Counted from the stretch's first letter, positions 1-8,929 are shown. The stretch is DNA of 64,000 nucleotides from an uncultured Methanomicrobiales archaeon (GCA_903832665.1 CAILCG010000010.1:135036-199035), one strand, 5' to 3'. A program made the numbers and translations. Notes: generated from the sequence alone by a model not told the origin.

Positions 1-111
1 CTGCGCCTGCGATGCCTGCCCTTCCATGATGGTGCGCATCATCCCTGCAGCTTCCGCAGGGTCGAGATCGCGCCGGGCTGCAAGGTTCGTGAGGGTCTCT
101 TTAAACGTCAT
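1..111 (-). CDS. trpD: Anthranilate phosphoribosyltransferase, N-terminal 37 codons (cut by window edge)
   Basis: TrpD transfers phosphoribose to anthranilate in tryptophan synthesis. Only the start of the gene is in the window: an ATG at 111 read on the minus strand opens a frame to the edge, with the N-terminal helical pattern of the family (EAAGMMRTIMEGQASQAQ). The ATG overlaps the TGA of trpG by ATGA, so the order trpE-trpG-trpD is a translationally coupled operon. Assignment rests on this short helical segment plus operon context. Confidence 0.85.
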   Translation of the reverse strand, partial: MTFKETLTNLAARRDLDPAEAAGMMRTIMEGQASQAQ

Positions 112-689
112 GATACTCCCCCTGTTCCGGCCAGGAAATTCCGGATGATCCGGTCGCCTTCCTGTGACAGGATACTCTCCGGGTGGAACTGGACCCCTTC
201 AATCGGGTACCGGACATGACGGACCCCCATCACGTAGTCATCATCAAGGCTGGTAGCCGAAACATGCAGTTCTGCGGGCAGGGAATCTTCCCGGGCAACC
301 AGCGAGTGGTAGCGTGTCGCGGTAAACGGCGCGGGGACTCCGGTAAAGACACCCATCCCGTCGTGCCGGATTGCGGAGGTCTTGCCATGCATCAGGTGTG
401 CAGCCCGGATGACTTCACCCCCAAACGCGGTGCAGATCGCCTGGTGCCCAAGGCAGACCCCAAGCGTGGGAATCGTTTTGCTCATCGTTTCGAGCACTTC
501 CAGGCAGACCCCGGAATCCTGAGGAGTTCCCGGCCCGGGTGAGAGGATGATATGATCGCACCCGCTCTTTTCAAGGTGTTCAAGCGGTGAGTCGCAGGTC
601 ATGACCACCGGGTTTCCCCCGAGTTTGCCCACCTGCTGGTAGAGGTTGAAGGTAAAACTGTCGTAACAGTCCACGATCAGGACTTTCAT
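108..689 (-). CDS. trpG: Anthranilate synthase, glutamine amidotransferase subunit
   Basis: This subunit releases ammonia from glutamine and passes it to TrpE for anthranilate synthesis. The start at 689 (MKVLIVDCYDSF) is chosen because it gives the usual class I amidotransferase N-terminus and overlaps the trpE stop by ATGA; the frame runs 22 codons further upstream inside trpE without sense. The nucleophile Cys lies in GVCLGHQAI and the His-Glu pair in GVQFHPES. The length, 193 residues, is normal for a stand-alone TrpG. It lies between trpE and trpD. Confidence 0.95.
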   Translation of the reverse strand: MKVLIVDCYDSFTFNLYQQVGKLGGNPVVMTCDSPLEHLEKSGCDHIILSPGPGTPQDSGVCLEVLETMSKTIPTLGVCLGHQAICTAFGGEVIRAAHLMHGKTSAIRHDGMGVFTGVPAPFTATRYHSLVAREDSLPAELHVSATSLDDDYVMGVRHVRYPIEGVQFHPESILSQEGDRIIRNFLAGTGGVS

Positions 690-2242
690 GACGACACCCC
701 GGACCGTTCGATCGCCCGCAGCATCGCTGATGCCTTGGTCTCGGTCTCCTTCCATTCATTGGCCGGCACCGAATCGGCTACAATCCCAGCTCCCACCTGC
801 ACATATGCCCGCCCGTTGCGAACAATCACGGTGCGGATAGCAATCGCGAACTCGAGATTCCGGTCAAAACCGATGTACCCGACCGCCCCGGCATAGATCC
901 CCCGGTTCTGCGCCTCTTCCCCTTCTATGATCTGCATTGCCCGGATCTTAGGTGCGCCTGATACGGTCCCTGCGGGGAAGCAGGATTTGAAGGCGTCGTA
1001 GCAGTCCAGGTTGTCCCGGAGCATCCCGTTGACCGTCGAAACAATGTGCTGCACATGGGAGAACTTCTCAATGCCCATGAACTCCCCGACTTCAACAGAA
1101 CCGAACCGGCTCACCCGGCCGATATCATTTCTTGCCAGGTCGACGAGCATCGTGTGCTCGGCCCGCTCCTTGGGATCGTTGAGAAGCTCCTCTGCAAGCT
1201 CTGCATCTTCGCGTGCATCGCATCCCCGGGGGCGGGTTCCCGCGATAGGCACCGTTGTTACCCGGCGCTTCTCCACCCGGACAAGCATCTCCGGGCTCGC
1301 CCCGATCACCTGCTCGTCCCCGAAATCGAGGTAATACATGTACGGGCTCGGGTTGATCTCCCGGAGTGCCGCATAGATCGCAAACGGATCGTTTGTCACC
1401 GCACACTCCATACGGCACGAGATCACGGCCTGGAAGATATCTCCGGCCACAATGTGCTCCTTTACCCGTGCAACGGAACGCTCGAAGGCTTCCTGTGATA
1501 TGGACGCGACATACTCCGGCTTCTTCCCGGTCGCCGGCTTCAGCGTTCCCTTCGCTTTCTTCCCGGATACAAGGCTGGCAATATGCTCGCCCAGCGACCG
1601 GATCTTCGCAACACTCTGTTCATATTCATCTTCCAGATTGGATTCATACGTGAGGAACGGGCTGGAGAAGATGAAGAGTTTTTTCTCGGCGTGATCGAAA
1701 ACTATGCAGTCCTTGGTGAGCATGAAGTTCGCGTCACGAGCTTCACGGGTATGGTTTCCGACCGAGGTTGGGCTTCCGTTCTGCCCGTTGCGAACTTTCT
1801 CAAAGAGCGAGTACACGCAATTGTACGCGAAGTACCCCACCATGCCACCGAAGAACCGGGGCGCCTTCACGTTCACATAACAGAACCGTGAGAGGATTGA
1901 CTTGATCTTGTCGACCGGCGTCTCACCCTCGGGGTCTCTGGCAATTGCCGTAAAGCGCTCGTTACCCCGGACCTCAACGGTATTACCTATCGTGACCACG
2001 AACTCGGGATCGATCCCGATGTAGGAGTAGCGGGCGATCTTCTCGCTTCCCTCCATAGATTCGAGGAGGAACCCGCAGCCGTTCCGGGTCCCGGTGTACA
2101 CATCCAGCGGCGAGATATCCGGCAACGGCAGCTCGGCACAGAGCGGAATGATCAGCGGCTTTGGCTGGTCCTTGACCGCGGTCAGGTATTCATTCAGTCC
2201 GAGATTAATTTTTAGTTGTTGTTTCATAGGAGCAGTATCCAT
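686..2242 (-). CDS. trpE: Anthranilate synthase component I
   Basis: TrpE converts chorismate to anthranilate with ammonia from TrpG. The C-terminal chorismate-binding domain is intact, with the family motifs ASPEMLVR, PIAGTRPRG, ELLNDPKERAEH and GAPKIRAM. The N-terminal half carries the LLES element of the tryptophan feedback site. Three starts are possible. The most upstream ATG (2314) lies within the TATA box. The ATG at 2242 has GGTGAT nine bases before it and is preferred; 2227 has no ribosome site. About 518 residues, normal length. First gene of the trp operon. Confidence 0.95.
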   Translation of the reverse strand: MDTAPMKQQLKINLGLNEYLTAVKDQPKPLIIPLCAELPLPDISPLDVYTGTRNGCGFLLESMEGSEKIARYSYIGIDPEFVVTIGNTVEVRGNERFTAIARDPEGETPVDKIKSILSRFCYVNVKAPRFFGGMVGYFAYNCVYSLFEKVRNGQNGSPTSVGNHTREARDANFMLTKDCIVFDHAEKKLFIFSSPFLTYESNLEDEYEQSVAKIRSLGEHIASLVSGKKAKGTLKPATGKKPEYVASISQEAFERSVARVKEHIVAGDIFQAVISCRMECAVTNDPFAIYAALREINPSPYMYYLDFGDEQVIGASPEMLVRVEKRRVTTVPIAGTRPRGCDAREDAELAEELLNDPKERAEHTMLVDLARNDIGRVSRFGSVEVGEFMGIEKFSHVQHIVSTVNGMLRDNLDCYDAFKSCFPAGTVSGAPKIRAMQIIEGEEAQNRGIYAGAVGYIGFDRNLEFAIAIRTVIVRNGRAYVQVGAGIVADSVPANEWKETETKASAMLRAIERSGVSS

Positions 2243-2307
2243 CCCATTGGCATCACCGTACCATCTGCTGCCGTGTCCCCGGCAGTTGTATGGATCATGG
2301 TCTACTT

Positions 2308-2325
2308 TGTACATATTTATACATT
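2308..2325 (-). promoter_or_regulatory. trp operon promoter with a TGTACA box
   Basis: On the minus strand ATGTATAAATAT (2313-2324) is a good TATA box about 70-80 bases upstream of the trpE start. It abuts the palindrome TGTACA (2308-2313). TGTACA is the operator core of TrpY in Methanothermobacter; that TrpY or a homologue acts here is inference, since no such gene is seen in the window. Confidence 0.5.
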
Positions 2326-2586
2326 GTTGTAATATTTTGGTTATTACTGTAGCTAATGTAACATTTTACTGCGGTGGGACACTGGGTGCTGGAATGGCCA
2401 GACCCCGACGGAAGTGAGAAAAGATTGCCGATGCCGGCTGGATTCCGGATAATAAACCGGAGGCTGGCAAGATTTAGACCGGAAACGTGAGAAACTGCGA
2501 TCCTGCGAGGGTCAGAAAAGAGAAACGACTGTCGAAAAATTCGGGAGAACGGGGCAGGAAAAACAAAAAAAGGGATCAAAAAGCGG

Positions 2587-2958
2587 TCAATGAATCTTTA
2601 CTCCCCTTTCCTTGAGTTCAGCACTCTTTTTCTGGGAACATTCTTCGCACCGGAACTCTGGTTCGTGATCGTGTGTCCTGTCGTAATCACCCGACCGGAC
2701 CAGCCGGTATCCCCGGGCAACTTTGCCGCAGTCCACACAGGCAATGTTCTCTTTAACCTCCCATTGTGCGGTGAGTGTCTGGGAGGTGAAGATGAACTGA
2801 TCTACCCAGAAAAAGATCAGCCCGCCAATCAGGTTCGCTACAATGGCCGCAACCCACTGGCCCATGGATGCGAGGAGAATTCCGACCACAGCGAGCAGGG
2901 GGGTGCTTGCCTGCCACCTGAGCAGGTAGAGCCCGTAGCGCTTGTAATTGACCTTCAT
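2587..2958 (-). CDS. Two-helix membrane protein with C-terminal zinc-ribbon-like motif
   Basis: No named family is recognised. The 123-residue protein has two hydrophobic segments (about residues 19-34 and 36-56), then a soluble tail with CVDCGK and CEEC pairs that look like a four-cysteine zinc site, and a lysine-rich end. The second helix contains the charged stretch WVDQF. It stands alone between the trp promoter region and a divergent membrane-protein gene. The 344 bases between it and trpE hold the trp promoter and nothing else I can support. Confidence 0.7.
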   Translation of the reverse strand: MKVNYKRYGLYLLRWQASTPLLAVVGILLASMGQWVAAIVANLIGGLIFFWVDQFIFTSQTLTAQWEVKENIACVDCGKVARGYRLVRSGDYDRTHDHEPEFRCEECSQKKSAELKERGVKIH

Positions 2959-3073
2959 ACCGATGAATCGTGTGCCCGGGGGATAGGTTTTTCTATGAGG
3001 GCAGCCCCTTTAAACGGGAATGTTAATAGCGCCCTTGATCAATCTTATTCAATATTAGGAAGGCCCCGAAAAA

Positions 3074-3673
3074 ATGAGACCCCGTTGTAATGATTCCTTA
3101 GGCTCGGTATTTGTCTCACGAATGATCGGGATCCTCTGCTTCCTGATCGTGGTCGTGCTGGCAAACATCCTGACGTATTACATCTCCGGTACCATGTACC
3201 GGGACGGCGTCGTGTTCCTCAACGAGAACTTCTGGCTTCTGCTGCTCATCGCTATCCTCCTCCTGGTTGGCGACATCTTCTTTGCATTTCCGTTTCCGCT
3301 CAATCTCCCCGCCCCGATTATCAGGGCAATCGGCAGCGTCTTTGTCATTGCGTTCATGCTCCATGTCTTCCAGTGGGTGGATTCGGTTGCTTCAACCAGC
3401 CTCTATTCGTTCGTATGGCTCCTCTCGTTTGCTATAGTCCCCATTGTCTTCATTGTAGTTTTTGTCAGCGGTTACTTTGAAATTATGCGGAAGCTCTGTT
3501 GGGGTAAAGAGTCAGAAACGGGGGGAGATTGCCAGGTTGTTCACGAGATTAAGAAAAACCCGCTTGAAGAACCGCTTTCTGATGTAAAATCGTGGGAAGA
3601 TATCGGGGATGAGTTCCGGGTGATGATGTATGATATCATGCACCGGTTCCGCCATGAATTCCGGAAAAAATAA
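3074..3673 (+). CDS. Multi-spanning membrane protein of unknown function
   Basis: The 199-residue product has about four hydrophobic segments (roughly residues 17-38, 53-72, 83-103 and 115-140) followed by a charged cytosolic tail of about 60 residues rich in Glu, Asp and Arg. I recognise no family. An internal ATG at 3122 (MIGILCFL) would also give a sensible protein; the upstream start is kept because GGAAGG precedes it. It is divergent from the zinc-ribbon membrane protein upstream. Confidence 0.6.
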   Translation: MRPRCNDSLGSVFVSRMIGILCFLIVVVLANILTYYISGTMYRDGVVFLNENFWLLLLIAILLLVGDIFFAFPFPLNLPAPIIRAIGSVFVIAFMLHVFQWVDSVASTSLYSFVWLLSFAIVPIVFIVVFVSGYFEIMRKLCWGKESETGGDCQVVHEIKKNPLEEPLSDVKSWEDIGDEFRVMMYDIMHRFRHEFRKK

Positions 3674-3680
3674 TTACGCG

Positions 3681-3914
3681 TTACCAGTCCGGGTTTTCCC
3701 GGAGGAATTTTTTTTCTTTTTCCTCAAGTTCTTCAGCGGTCAGGCGTGCCGGCATACAGAGGCAGCGATGTTCGGTAAAAACGCCGTTCTTGAATGTGCC
3801 CTGCCGCTCTCCGGGATTGCATGCACCGTAGGTGTTCAGGTCGCAGTCATGATATACCTGCGGGAGTGCCTCTTTGAGGGCACACTCTTTTGCCTCTTTC
3901 CAGGATCCTGCCAT
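3681..3914 (-). CDS. Small cysteine-containing protein, unknown
   Basis: This 77-residue protein has six cysteines spread through its first two thirds (ECALKEA, HDCDLNTYGAC, RCLCMP) and a highly charged C-terminal helix. The cysteines suggest metal or iron-sulfur binding, but no family is recognised. Its best support as a real gene is context: a palindromic CATATG site shared with four other gene units lies about 42 bases upstream of its start. It is convergent with the membrane-protein gene that ends at 3673. Confidence 0.55.
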   Translation of the reverse strand: MAGSWKEAKECALKEALPQVYHDCDLNTYGACNPGERQGTFKNGVFTEHRCLCMPARLTAEELEEKEKKFLRENPDW

Positions 3915-3943
3915 GATTTTTAGTATTGGTGCATCCAGAGATG

Positions 3944-3963
3944 AGGTTTACTCATATGAGCCG
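3944..3963 (-). promoter_or_regulatory. CATATG-centred palindromic site (copy 1 of 5)
   Basis: TTTACTCATATGAGCCGG with CATATG at 3953-3958. The left half matches the other four copies closely and the right half is less conserved. It lies about 42 bases before the start of the small cysteine protein. Confidence 0.45.
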
Positions 3964-4046
3964 GTTCCGGGTGTGCACACTTCAAAGAAGTCTTTTTAAA
4001 AAAAGGTAGAAAAAGATGGTCGCCCGGGATTTAGCTTTGGTTACGA

Positions 4047-5177
4047 TCACGGGATGATCTCGCACCCGTTGAACTTTTCGTGGGCAAAATCGGCAAGCGT
4101 GATCGTCCCCTTCCCAATGAGAGCGCGGATCCGGGGAACCGCTTCTGTCAGTGCGGAGTGAAGATTCGCCACTGTCCCGCAGACTGTTTTTCGTTCCGCC
4201 ATATTCCAGGGTTTTGTGATATTGGAGTACAGGCACCTGCCCCCGCAGAAGTCGTAAATCCCGCACCCATCACACTCTCCCCCGACATACATCCGGCCGA
4301 GATCTGCAGGATCTGCTGAACGGATATGCCCGACGTAATACTCCTTCATGCCGATCATTACCGGGCAGGGCGCGATATGTCCGTCGGTCATGATGCTGTA
4401 GTTCGCGTGCCCGGACCCGCACCGGAGCAGGCTTTTTTTCCCCAGCAGTAAATCTTCCATCGGGTCAAGGAACGGATACCATCGCAGTACTGCCCCTTCG
4501 GATTCCATATGATCGATCCAGTCTGTAACCAGGGACCTGATACCAAGGTTGTAGCTTGTGCGGGCCCATTCGGCAAACTGACGACGGGAAAAATCCCCGG
4601 CAAAATTCGCGTCCAGCTGCCAGTGGATCGAGGAGAAGGAACAGTCATTGTTATGAGAAAGCCAGTGAACGGAGTCTGTTATATTGGTCCTTTCGGTTAC
4701 TGCCATCCGTGCGATGAGTTCCCCTGTATACCCCCTCTCCCGGATCTTCCGGATATTTTCCATCACGGTCCGGTACACGCCATTTCCCCGGTTATAATCG
4801 GTAAGTGATTCATCCCCATCGAGCGAGACAAGGATAGTGGAAAACCGGTTCACAATTTCCGGTTTAAGGCGATCCAGAAGAATTCCATTTGTCTGGATCA
4901 TAAACTGCCGGACCGGAGCCTCACGCACAATCCGATCGATAAGATCTGCACGCATGAGGGGTTCCCCGCCATAAAACGTGAGCGTGGGTGCGGGATCTTT
5001 TCGCAGGAAATTATAGAGGAGATCGAGATCGAAATCAAGATCCCGGGGGAGATCCGGATCGATATTGATCCGGGGAGCGGTTTCATCATCGCTCTCTTCC
5101 AGTACTTCAAATGCCTTTGCCCGGCAGTACCTGCAGCAGAGGTTACATTCGTCGGTGAGGATGAGGTGGAAGTACAT
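4047..5177 (-). CDS. Radical SAM enzyme, AF1577-like putative peptide-modifying type
   Basis: The N-terminus MYFHLILTDECNLCCRYCRA holds the CxxxCxxC that binds the SAM-cleaving 4Fe-4S cluster. YGGEPLMR (GGE motif), QTNGILL and SLDGDES follow in the expected order. The C-terminus carries a SPASM-like set (RCGSGHANY, PCPVMIG, CDGCGIYDFCGGRC) for extra clusters. The family is thought to modify peptides; no precursor peptide gene is evident next to it. The start at 5177 is chosen because family members begin a few residues before the CxxxCxxC; a TATA-like stretch near 5202-5214 fits a short-leader transcript. The longer frame upstream is not protein-like. Confidence 0.85.
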   Translation of the reverse strand: MYFHLILTDECNLCCRYCRAKAFEVLEESDDETAPRINIDPDLPRDLDFDLDLLYNFLRKDPAPTLTFYGGEPLMRADLIDRIVREAPVRQFMIQTNGILLDRLKPEIVNRFSTILVSLDGDESLTDYNRGNGVYRTVMENIRKIRERGYTGELIARMAVTERTNITDSVHWLSHNNDCSFSSIHWQLDANFAGDFSRRQFAEWARTSYNLGIRSLVTDWIDHMESEGAVLRWYPFLDPMEDLLLGKKSLLRCGSGHANYSIMTDGHIAPCPVMIGMKEYYVGHIRSADPADLGRMYVGGECDGCGIYDFCGGRCLYSNITKPWNMAERKTVCGTVANLHSALTEAVPRIRALIGKGTITLADFAHEKFNGCEIIP

Positions 5178-5436
5178 GCAATGCTCATTATTATGGGTAC
5201 TTGCAGACGATAAATTTAGGCCAGTGGGCAGGTCACTCCACAGATCCATGCAGGCACTCCGAAGGGAGGAGTGATGATTTGATGCGGTTGCCCGATGAGG
5301 TGCGAACATTATAATACCGGTCCTTATTATTGAATCAGACGGACTCTGCTGATGCAATAAAAGATCCTGTGATATTAGTGCAGCGGGAAAAAGATGCAAT
5401 ATAAAGGTACAAAATACGCCCCACACCCTTCGCAAT

Positions 5437-5445
5437 CTATAAACC
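5437..5445 (+). promoter_or_regulatory. TATA box of a leaderless gene
   Basis: CTATAAACC ends about 23 bases before the ATG at 5468, the spacing expected when transcription starts at or next to the start codon. No ribosome site precedes this ATG. Confidence 0.5.
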
Positions 5446-5467
5446 ATCTCTGTCATAATTCTCTGTC

Positions 5468-6829
5468 ATGCCAACGGGATCCTACTTTTCGCCAGAAGTC
5501 GAAACACTGGGACGTAGCGATCTCGATGCACTTATTGATGAACGGGTACGCTATACCGTTCGCTATGCTGCGGAACACTCCCCCTTCTACCGGCAATGGT
5601 TTAAAGATAATAACATAAATCCTGTGGAAGTCCGGGAACATGAAGACCTCCTCGATCTCCCAATAGTTTCGGGAAAAACCATACGGGAACACCAACCTCC
5701 CCTCACGCAGGAATTTGAATTCCTGTCAACAGACTGGAACAGTGTATTTTCCATCCAGGAAACAAGCGGAACCAGCGGAACCCCAAAAGGGTTTTTCCTG
5801 ACATGGGATGACTGGAAACGGTACGCGGAGAAGTACGCGAGAAGTTTTGTCTCCCAGGGTTTTTCGGAGAAGGACCGGATCGTCATGTGTGCCTCGTACG
5901 GCATGAACGTGGGGGCAAATACCATGACGATCGCCGCACAGCGCATCGGCATGGGAATCATTCCGCTGGGAAAATGTACCTTTGAATCCCGGATCCTGAA
6001 ATGGTACAAACCCACGGCGATTGTCGGGAGCGTCTTCAAACTGCTCCGGCTGGCACGACGTCTTTCTGCTGAAGGAGTGAACCCTGCAGACACCTCCATT
6101 GACAAACTTGTTGCCGGGGGCGAAAGTTTTGCCACCGAATCCCGCGCCTACCTGGCCGAGTTATGGGGAGTGCCGGTGTACAATACCTATGGCAGTACCG
6201 AAGGGACCATGTGTGGCGAATGCACGCAGCTCTCCGGGTTGCATGTCCCGGAGGATCTTGTCCACCTGGATGTATACGATCCCCGTATGGAATCTTTTGT
6301 AAAGGATGGGGAGTGCGGAAGGGCCATGCTCACCACCCTCCTGCCGGTTCGCGGGAAGAGCGGAATGCTGCTGATCAACTATGATACCGAGGATACTACG
6401 GTAGTTCTCTCCCGCGAGCGGTGCGGGTGCGGGAGGACACATATGCGGATTGCCAATCCGGAGCGGGAAGCAGAAACTGTCTGGGCATTCGGGAACCCCT
6501 TCAACCGGACCGATGTAGAAGCTGCAGTCTTCCAGCGCGAGAGCATGGAGTATATTACCGGGGAATATGAAGCGGTCCTTTTCGACGGGGATAAGCCGGA
6601 GGAAGCGGTGTTACGGGTGAACCTCGAATGTGTGGATCCGGCACGCTGCAGTCGCAAACAGGTCGAAGATCAGTTCGTTGCCCGGTTCATTAAATACAAG
6701 CCACTGATTGCAGAGCATTACCATGAGGGTTCATTCCGGATAGAATTCAATTTTACCGGACTCCGGGGGCTCGATCTCCATATAGCAAAGGGACGCCCGA
6801 AACGACTGGTAGACCGAAGGAAACAATGA
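5468..6829 (+). CDS. Coenzyme F390 synthetase / phenylacetate-CoA ligase-like adenylating enzyme
   Basis: A 453-residue ANL-superfamily adenylate-forming enzyme. The phosphate-binding loop is SGTSGTPKGFF and the acyl-adenylate motif is NTYGSTEG. A cysteine group, CGECTQL and CGCGRTH, is typical of phenylacetate-CoA ligase relatives. In methanogens members of this family adenylate coenzyme F420 to F390, an oxidative-stress signal. The family call is firm; the F420 substrate is inferred from organism type. The C-terminal domain is complete. Appears to be a single gene with its own leaderless promoter, followed by the archaellin-like pair. Confidence 0.75.
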   Translation: MPTGSYFSPEVETLGRSDLDALIDERVRYTVRYAAEHSPFYRQWFKDNNINPVEVREHEDLLDLPIVSGKTIREHQPPLTQEFEFLSTDWNSVFSIQETSGTSGTPKGFFLTWDDWKRYAEKYARSFVSQGFSEKDRIVMCASYGMNVGANTMTIAAQRIGMGIIPLGKCTFESRILKWYKPTAIVGSVFKLLRLARRLSAEGVNPADTSIDKLVAGGESFATESRAYLAELWGVPVYNTYGSTEGTMCGECTQLSGLHVPEDLVHLDVYDPRMESFVKDGECGRAMLTTLLPVRGKSGMLLINYDTEDTTVVLSRERCGCGRTHMRIANPEREAETVWAFGNPFNRTDVEAAVFQRESMEYITGEYEAVLFDGDKPEEAVLRVNLECVDPARCSRKQVEDQFVARFIKYKPLIAEHYHEGSFRIEFNFTGLRGLDLHIAKGRPKRLVDRRKQ

Positions 6830-6841
6830 TGAGGAGGGTTT

Positions 6842-7497
6842 ATGATACAGCACAAGCGAAAAACACGGGATAATGATAAGGCATTGACCGGGCTCGAAAT
6901 TGTGATTCTGCTCGTTGTTGCAGTTCTCATCATCGGTTATCTTGGATATGGGGAGATCACGCATGGGAAAAACCGACGGCAGGACAGCAAAAACAGAAAC
7001 AGGGTCTGATCGGCAATGATGTCGTAGCGGCAACCGATCTTCTCAAGGATCCCGGGGGCATAACCGGGTTTCCCGCAGTGGATGGAACGATTGGGGGAGT
7101 TCCGGTCTCTTTCAAAAACCAGGACCCGGCAATGCTGGGAGCCTTTGAACTGACCATTCAGCCATTTATGATGAATTCGGGGAATATCGATATGGGTCAC
7201 GCATCGGTGCTCTGGGTGAGCGGAAGCGATCAGGAAAAACTCTCGCTGATGCAGACATCCCAACTGATCTGCCCGAACTGGACCATCACGAAAAAGGCAG
7301 GTTCCACACCACTGAATAGTGCAAACCAGGATCTTTTCCTTGAAACCGGTGAACAGTTCACGCTCCTTGTCTGTCCTGCGGGTCATGCAGGTCCTTACCA
7401 GGAGTTCACCATGACGATCACCCCGCAGAACGGGCAGATTCTGCCCCTCACCCGGACGGTCCCGCCCGCGATTACTCCGGTAACAAATCTTGGTTAG
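6842..7497 (+). pseudogene. Archaellin/type IV pilin-like protein, frameshifted
   Basis: The first frame starts at 6842 after GAGGAGGG and encodes a class III signal region (DKALTGLEIVILLVV); it stops at 7007-7009. The second frame continues to 7497 with a globular domain (CPNWTITKK, ETGEQFTLLVCP, LTRTVP) that matches the intact downstream paralogue. The two frames join if one base is added near the run of five A residues at 6989-6993. N-terminal length and spacing agree exactly with the paralogue (22 residues to the hydrophobic helix), so the gene was a single archaellin-like unit. Real mutation or homopolymer sequencing error cannot be told apart here. Archaellins form the archaeal swimming filament; related pilins form adhesive fibres. 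Confidence 0.7.
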
Positions 7498-7593
7498 TAA
7501 TGAGGAAGTTCAGAATTGATTTCCCGGAATGAGTACCTCCGGTTCCTCGTCTGGAGATTATAATGATAACATCAGAGCGGAGGTGAAGGCTTT

Positions 7594-8424
7594 TTGCGTA
7601 TCCATGACGGGAACATGCCACGCGGCGAGGATGCATTTACCGGTCTTGAACTGGTCGTTCTCATTGCGGTACTTGCCGGAGTTTCGGCATTTCTGCTCAT
7701 ACCCCTGATGGGAGGAGGGCCATCCCCTTGGGTGAGAACATTTCCCGAAGGGCCGGTTGCTGAAAGTGTTTACCAGTCGGGCGATCATCTCCAGCCGGTC
7801 GGAAATATCATTGGATTTCCTGCTGTGAACGGTCCTATCGGAAACGCTGAAATGATATTCAGGGACCCGGATCCCGGGACGCTCGGTGCGGTCCGCGTAA
7901 CAACATCACTCTTTATGGGAGATACCGGGGCGATCGACATGGATCGCGTCACCGTGATCTGGACGGTTTCCGGATCCAATGAAGAACTCCGCCAAACCTC
8001 CCCCCATCCCCTTGTCTGCCCGAACTGGACAATAACCCGGAAATATAACCTGCTCCCCGGCCGGACTGCCGACTCGGACAACTGGCTGGAGCCCGGAGAA
8101 CAGTTTGAGATCCTGGCATGCCCTTCAACCGGTGTAAAACCGTATGGAATCTTCACGCTCATCATCCATCCGGATGGCTCCGCCATGCCGCTCATACTCA
8201 CCCGCACGGTTCCTTCCGGTATAGCTCCGGTAATGAACCTCAGGCAACCCTGCCGCACCCTGCCGCACCCTGCCGTCGGGTGCCGCCTGATACCCCCGTT
8301 ATGCCCCCAGGACTGCGCTACACGACCCGGGATTTATTACCTCGAAGCTCTGAATTCAGCCAATAATTGCCACGAACAGGCCAAAACAAGCAATTTTTAC
8401 GGCCCGTTTAAACGGAATGAATAG
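7594..8424 (+). CDS. Archaellin/type IV pilin-like protein, UUG start
   Basis: The start is a TTG at 7594, eight bases after a full GGAGGTGA site at 7578-7585. With it, 13 residues precede the AFTGLELVVLIAVL segment, exactly as in the upstream paralogue, which supports TTG over the ATG at 7615. The FTGLE element is the site where the pre-pilin/pre-archaellin peptidase signal would be cut. The body has the archaellin-type ending: EPGEQFEILACP, then an Ig-like strand pattern and LTRTVPSGIAPVMNL. The last ~50 residues are not shared with the paralogue and begin in a short tandem DNA repeat, so the natural stop may have been lost. Confidence 0.65.
   Translation: MRIHDGNMPRGEDAFTGLELVVLIAVLAGVSAFLLIPLMGGGPSPWVRTFPEGPVAESVYQSGDHLQPVGNIIGFPAVNGPIGNAEMIFRDPDPGTLGAVRVTTSLFMGDTGAIDMDRVTVIWTVSGSNEELRQTSPHPLVCPNWTITRKYNLLPGRTADSDNWLEPGEQFEILACPSTGVKPYGIFTLIIHPDGSAMPLILTRTVPSGIAPVMNLRQPCRTLPHPAVGCRLIPPLCPQDCATRPGIYYLEALNSANNCHEQAKTSNFYGPFKRNE
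8247..8275 (+). repeat. Tandem 10-bp repeat (ACCCTGCCGC, nearly three units)
   Basis: Units begin at 8247, 8257 and 8267. They sit exactly where the downstream archaellin-like protein departs from its paralogue, encoding the PCRTLPHP-type tail. Confidence 0.8.
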
Positions 8425-8558
8425 TGCGCCTCGTTGCCAAAAATACGGGCAAATATATGGCAAAAATCCATACTTCGACGGGCTCCGACGGAAACCTTTT
8501 ATATTATCAGGCGTCACCTTTCATTATCAAAACCCAATTGTGGTTTTGAGGTGTTTAA

Positions 8559-8774
8559 ATGGGAACCAAAATTGGAAAGGAAAAAATCGTTCGCGAGCCA
8601 GGTTACCTGTACTTCATCGGCAAGGATGGGTACGTCTGGGCAGCACCGATGAAGCACAACAAGACCGGCAAGAAGAAGAAAGTCGGCACTGAAAAGATCG
8701 CAAAAGAGAAAGGCCACATGTATTACATTGGCAAAGACGGCTTTGTAGCAAAAGCCAAGATGAAGAACGCATAA
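8559..8774 (+). CDS. Small basic protein with two YxGKDG repeats
   Basis: A 71-residue lysine-rich protein built of two similar halves: PGYLYFIGKDGYVWAAPMK and GHMYYIGKDGFVAKAKMK, joined by NKTGKKKKVG. Similar small proteins occur in methanogens and some bacteria without an assigned function; this recollection is not checked. The start at 8559 follows GAGGTG. An archaeal promoter TTTTATATTA lies near 8498-8507. A basic charge and beta-hairpin-like repeats would suit nucleic-acid or surface binding, but that is inference. Confidence 0.7.
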   Translation: MGTKIGKEKIVREPGYLYFIGKDGYVWAAPMKHNKTGKKKKVGTEKIAKEKGHMYYIGKDGFVAKAKMKNA

Positions 8775-8929
8775 TCTTCATCCATATTTTTTGCACGCGG
8801 TCACCGCTGTCCGGGATGATCCGGATGGCGGAGCTGCATACTTTTTCCCCGATACGGGGGAGTTTCCCGCAATAGTTTTCTGCGTCGCTCCGTCGCTTCG
8901 GTTTTTTTTAATTACTAAATCCCGTCTCC

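Noticed and set aside
2246..2314. Upstream ATG of trpE at 2314
   Set aside because: It overlaps the TATA box, so it cannot be on the message started from that promoter.
6985..7000. Programmed -1 frameshift at CAAAAAC in the archaellin-like gene
   Set aside because: The heptamer is not a canonical slippery site, no downstream structure is evident, and the paralogue needs no shift.
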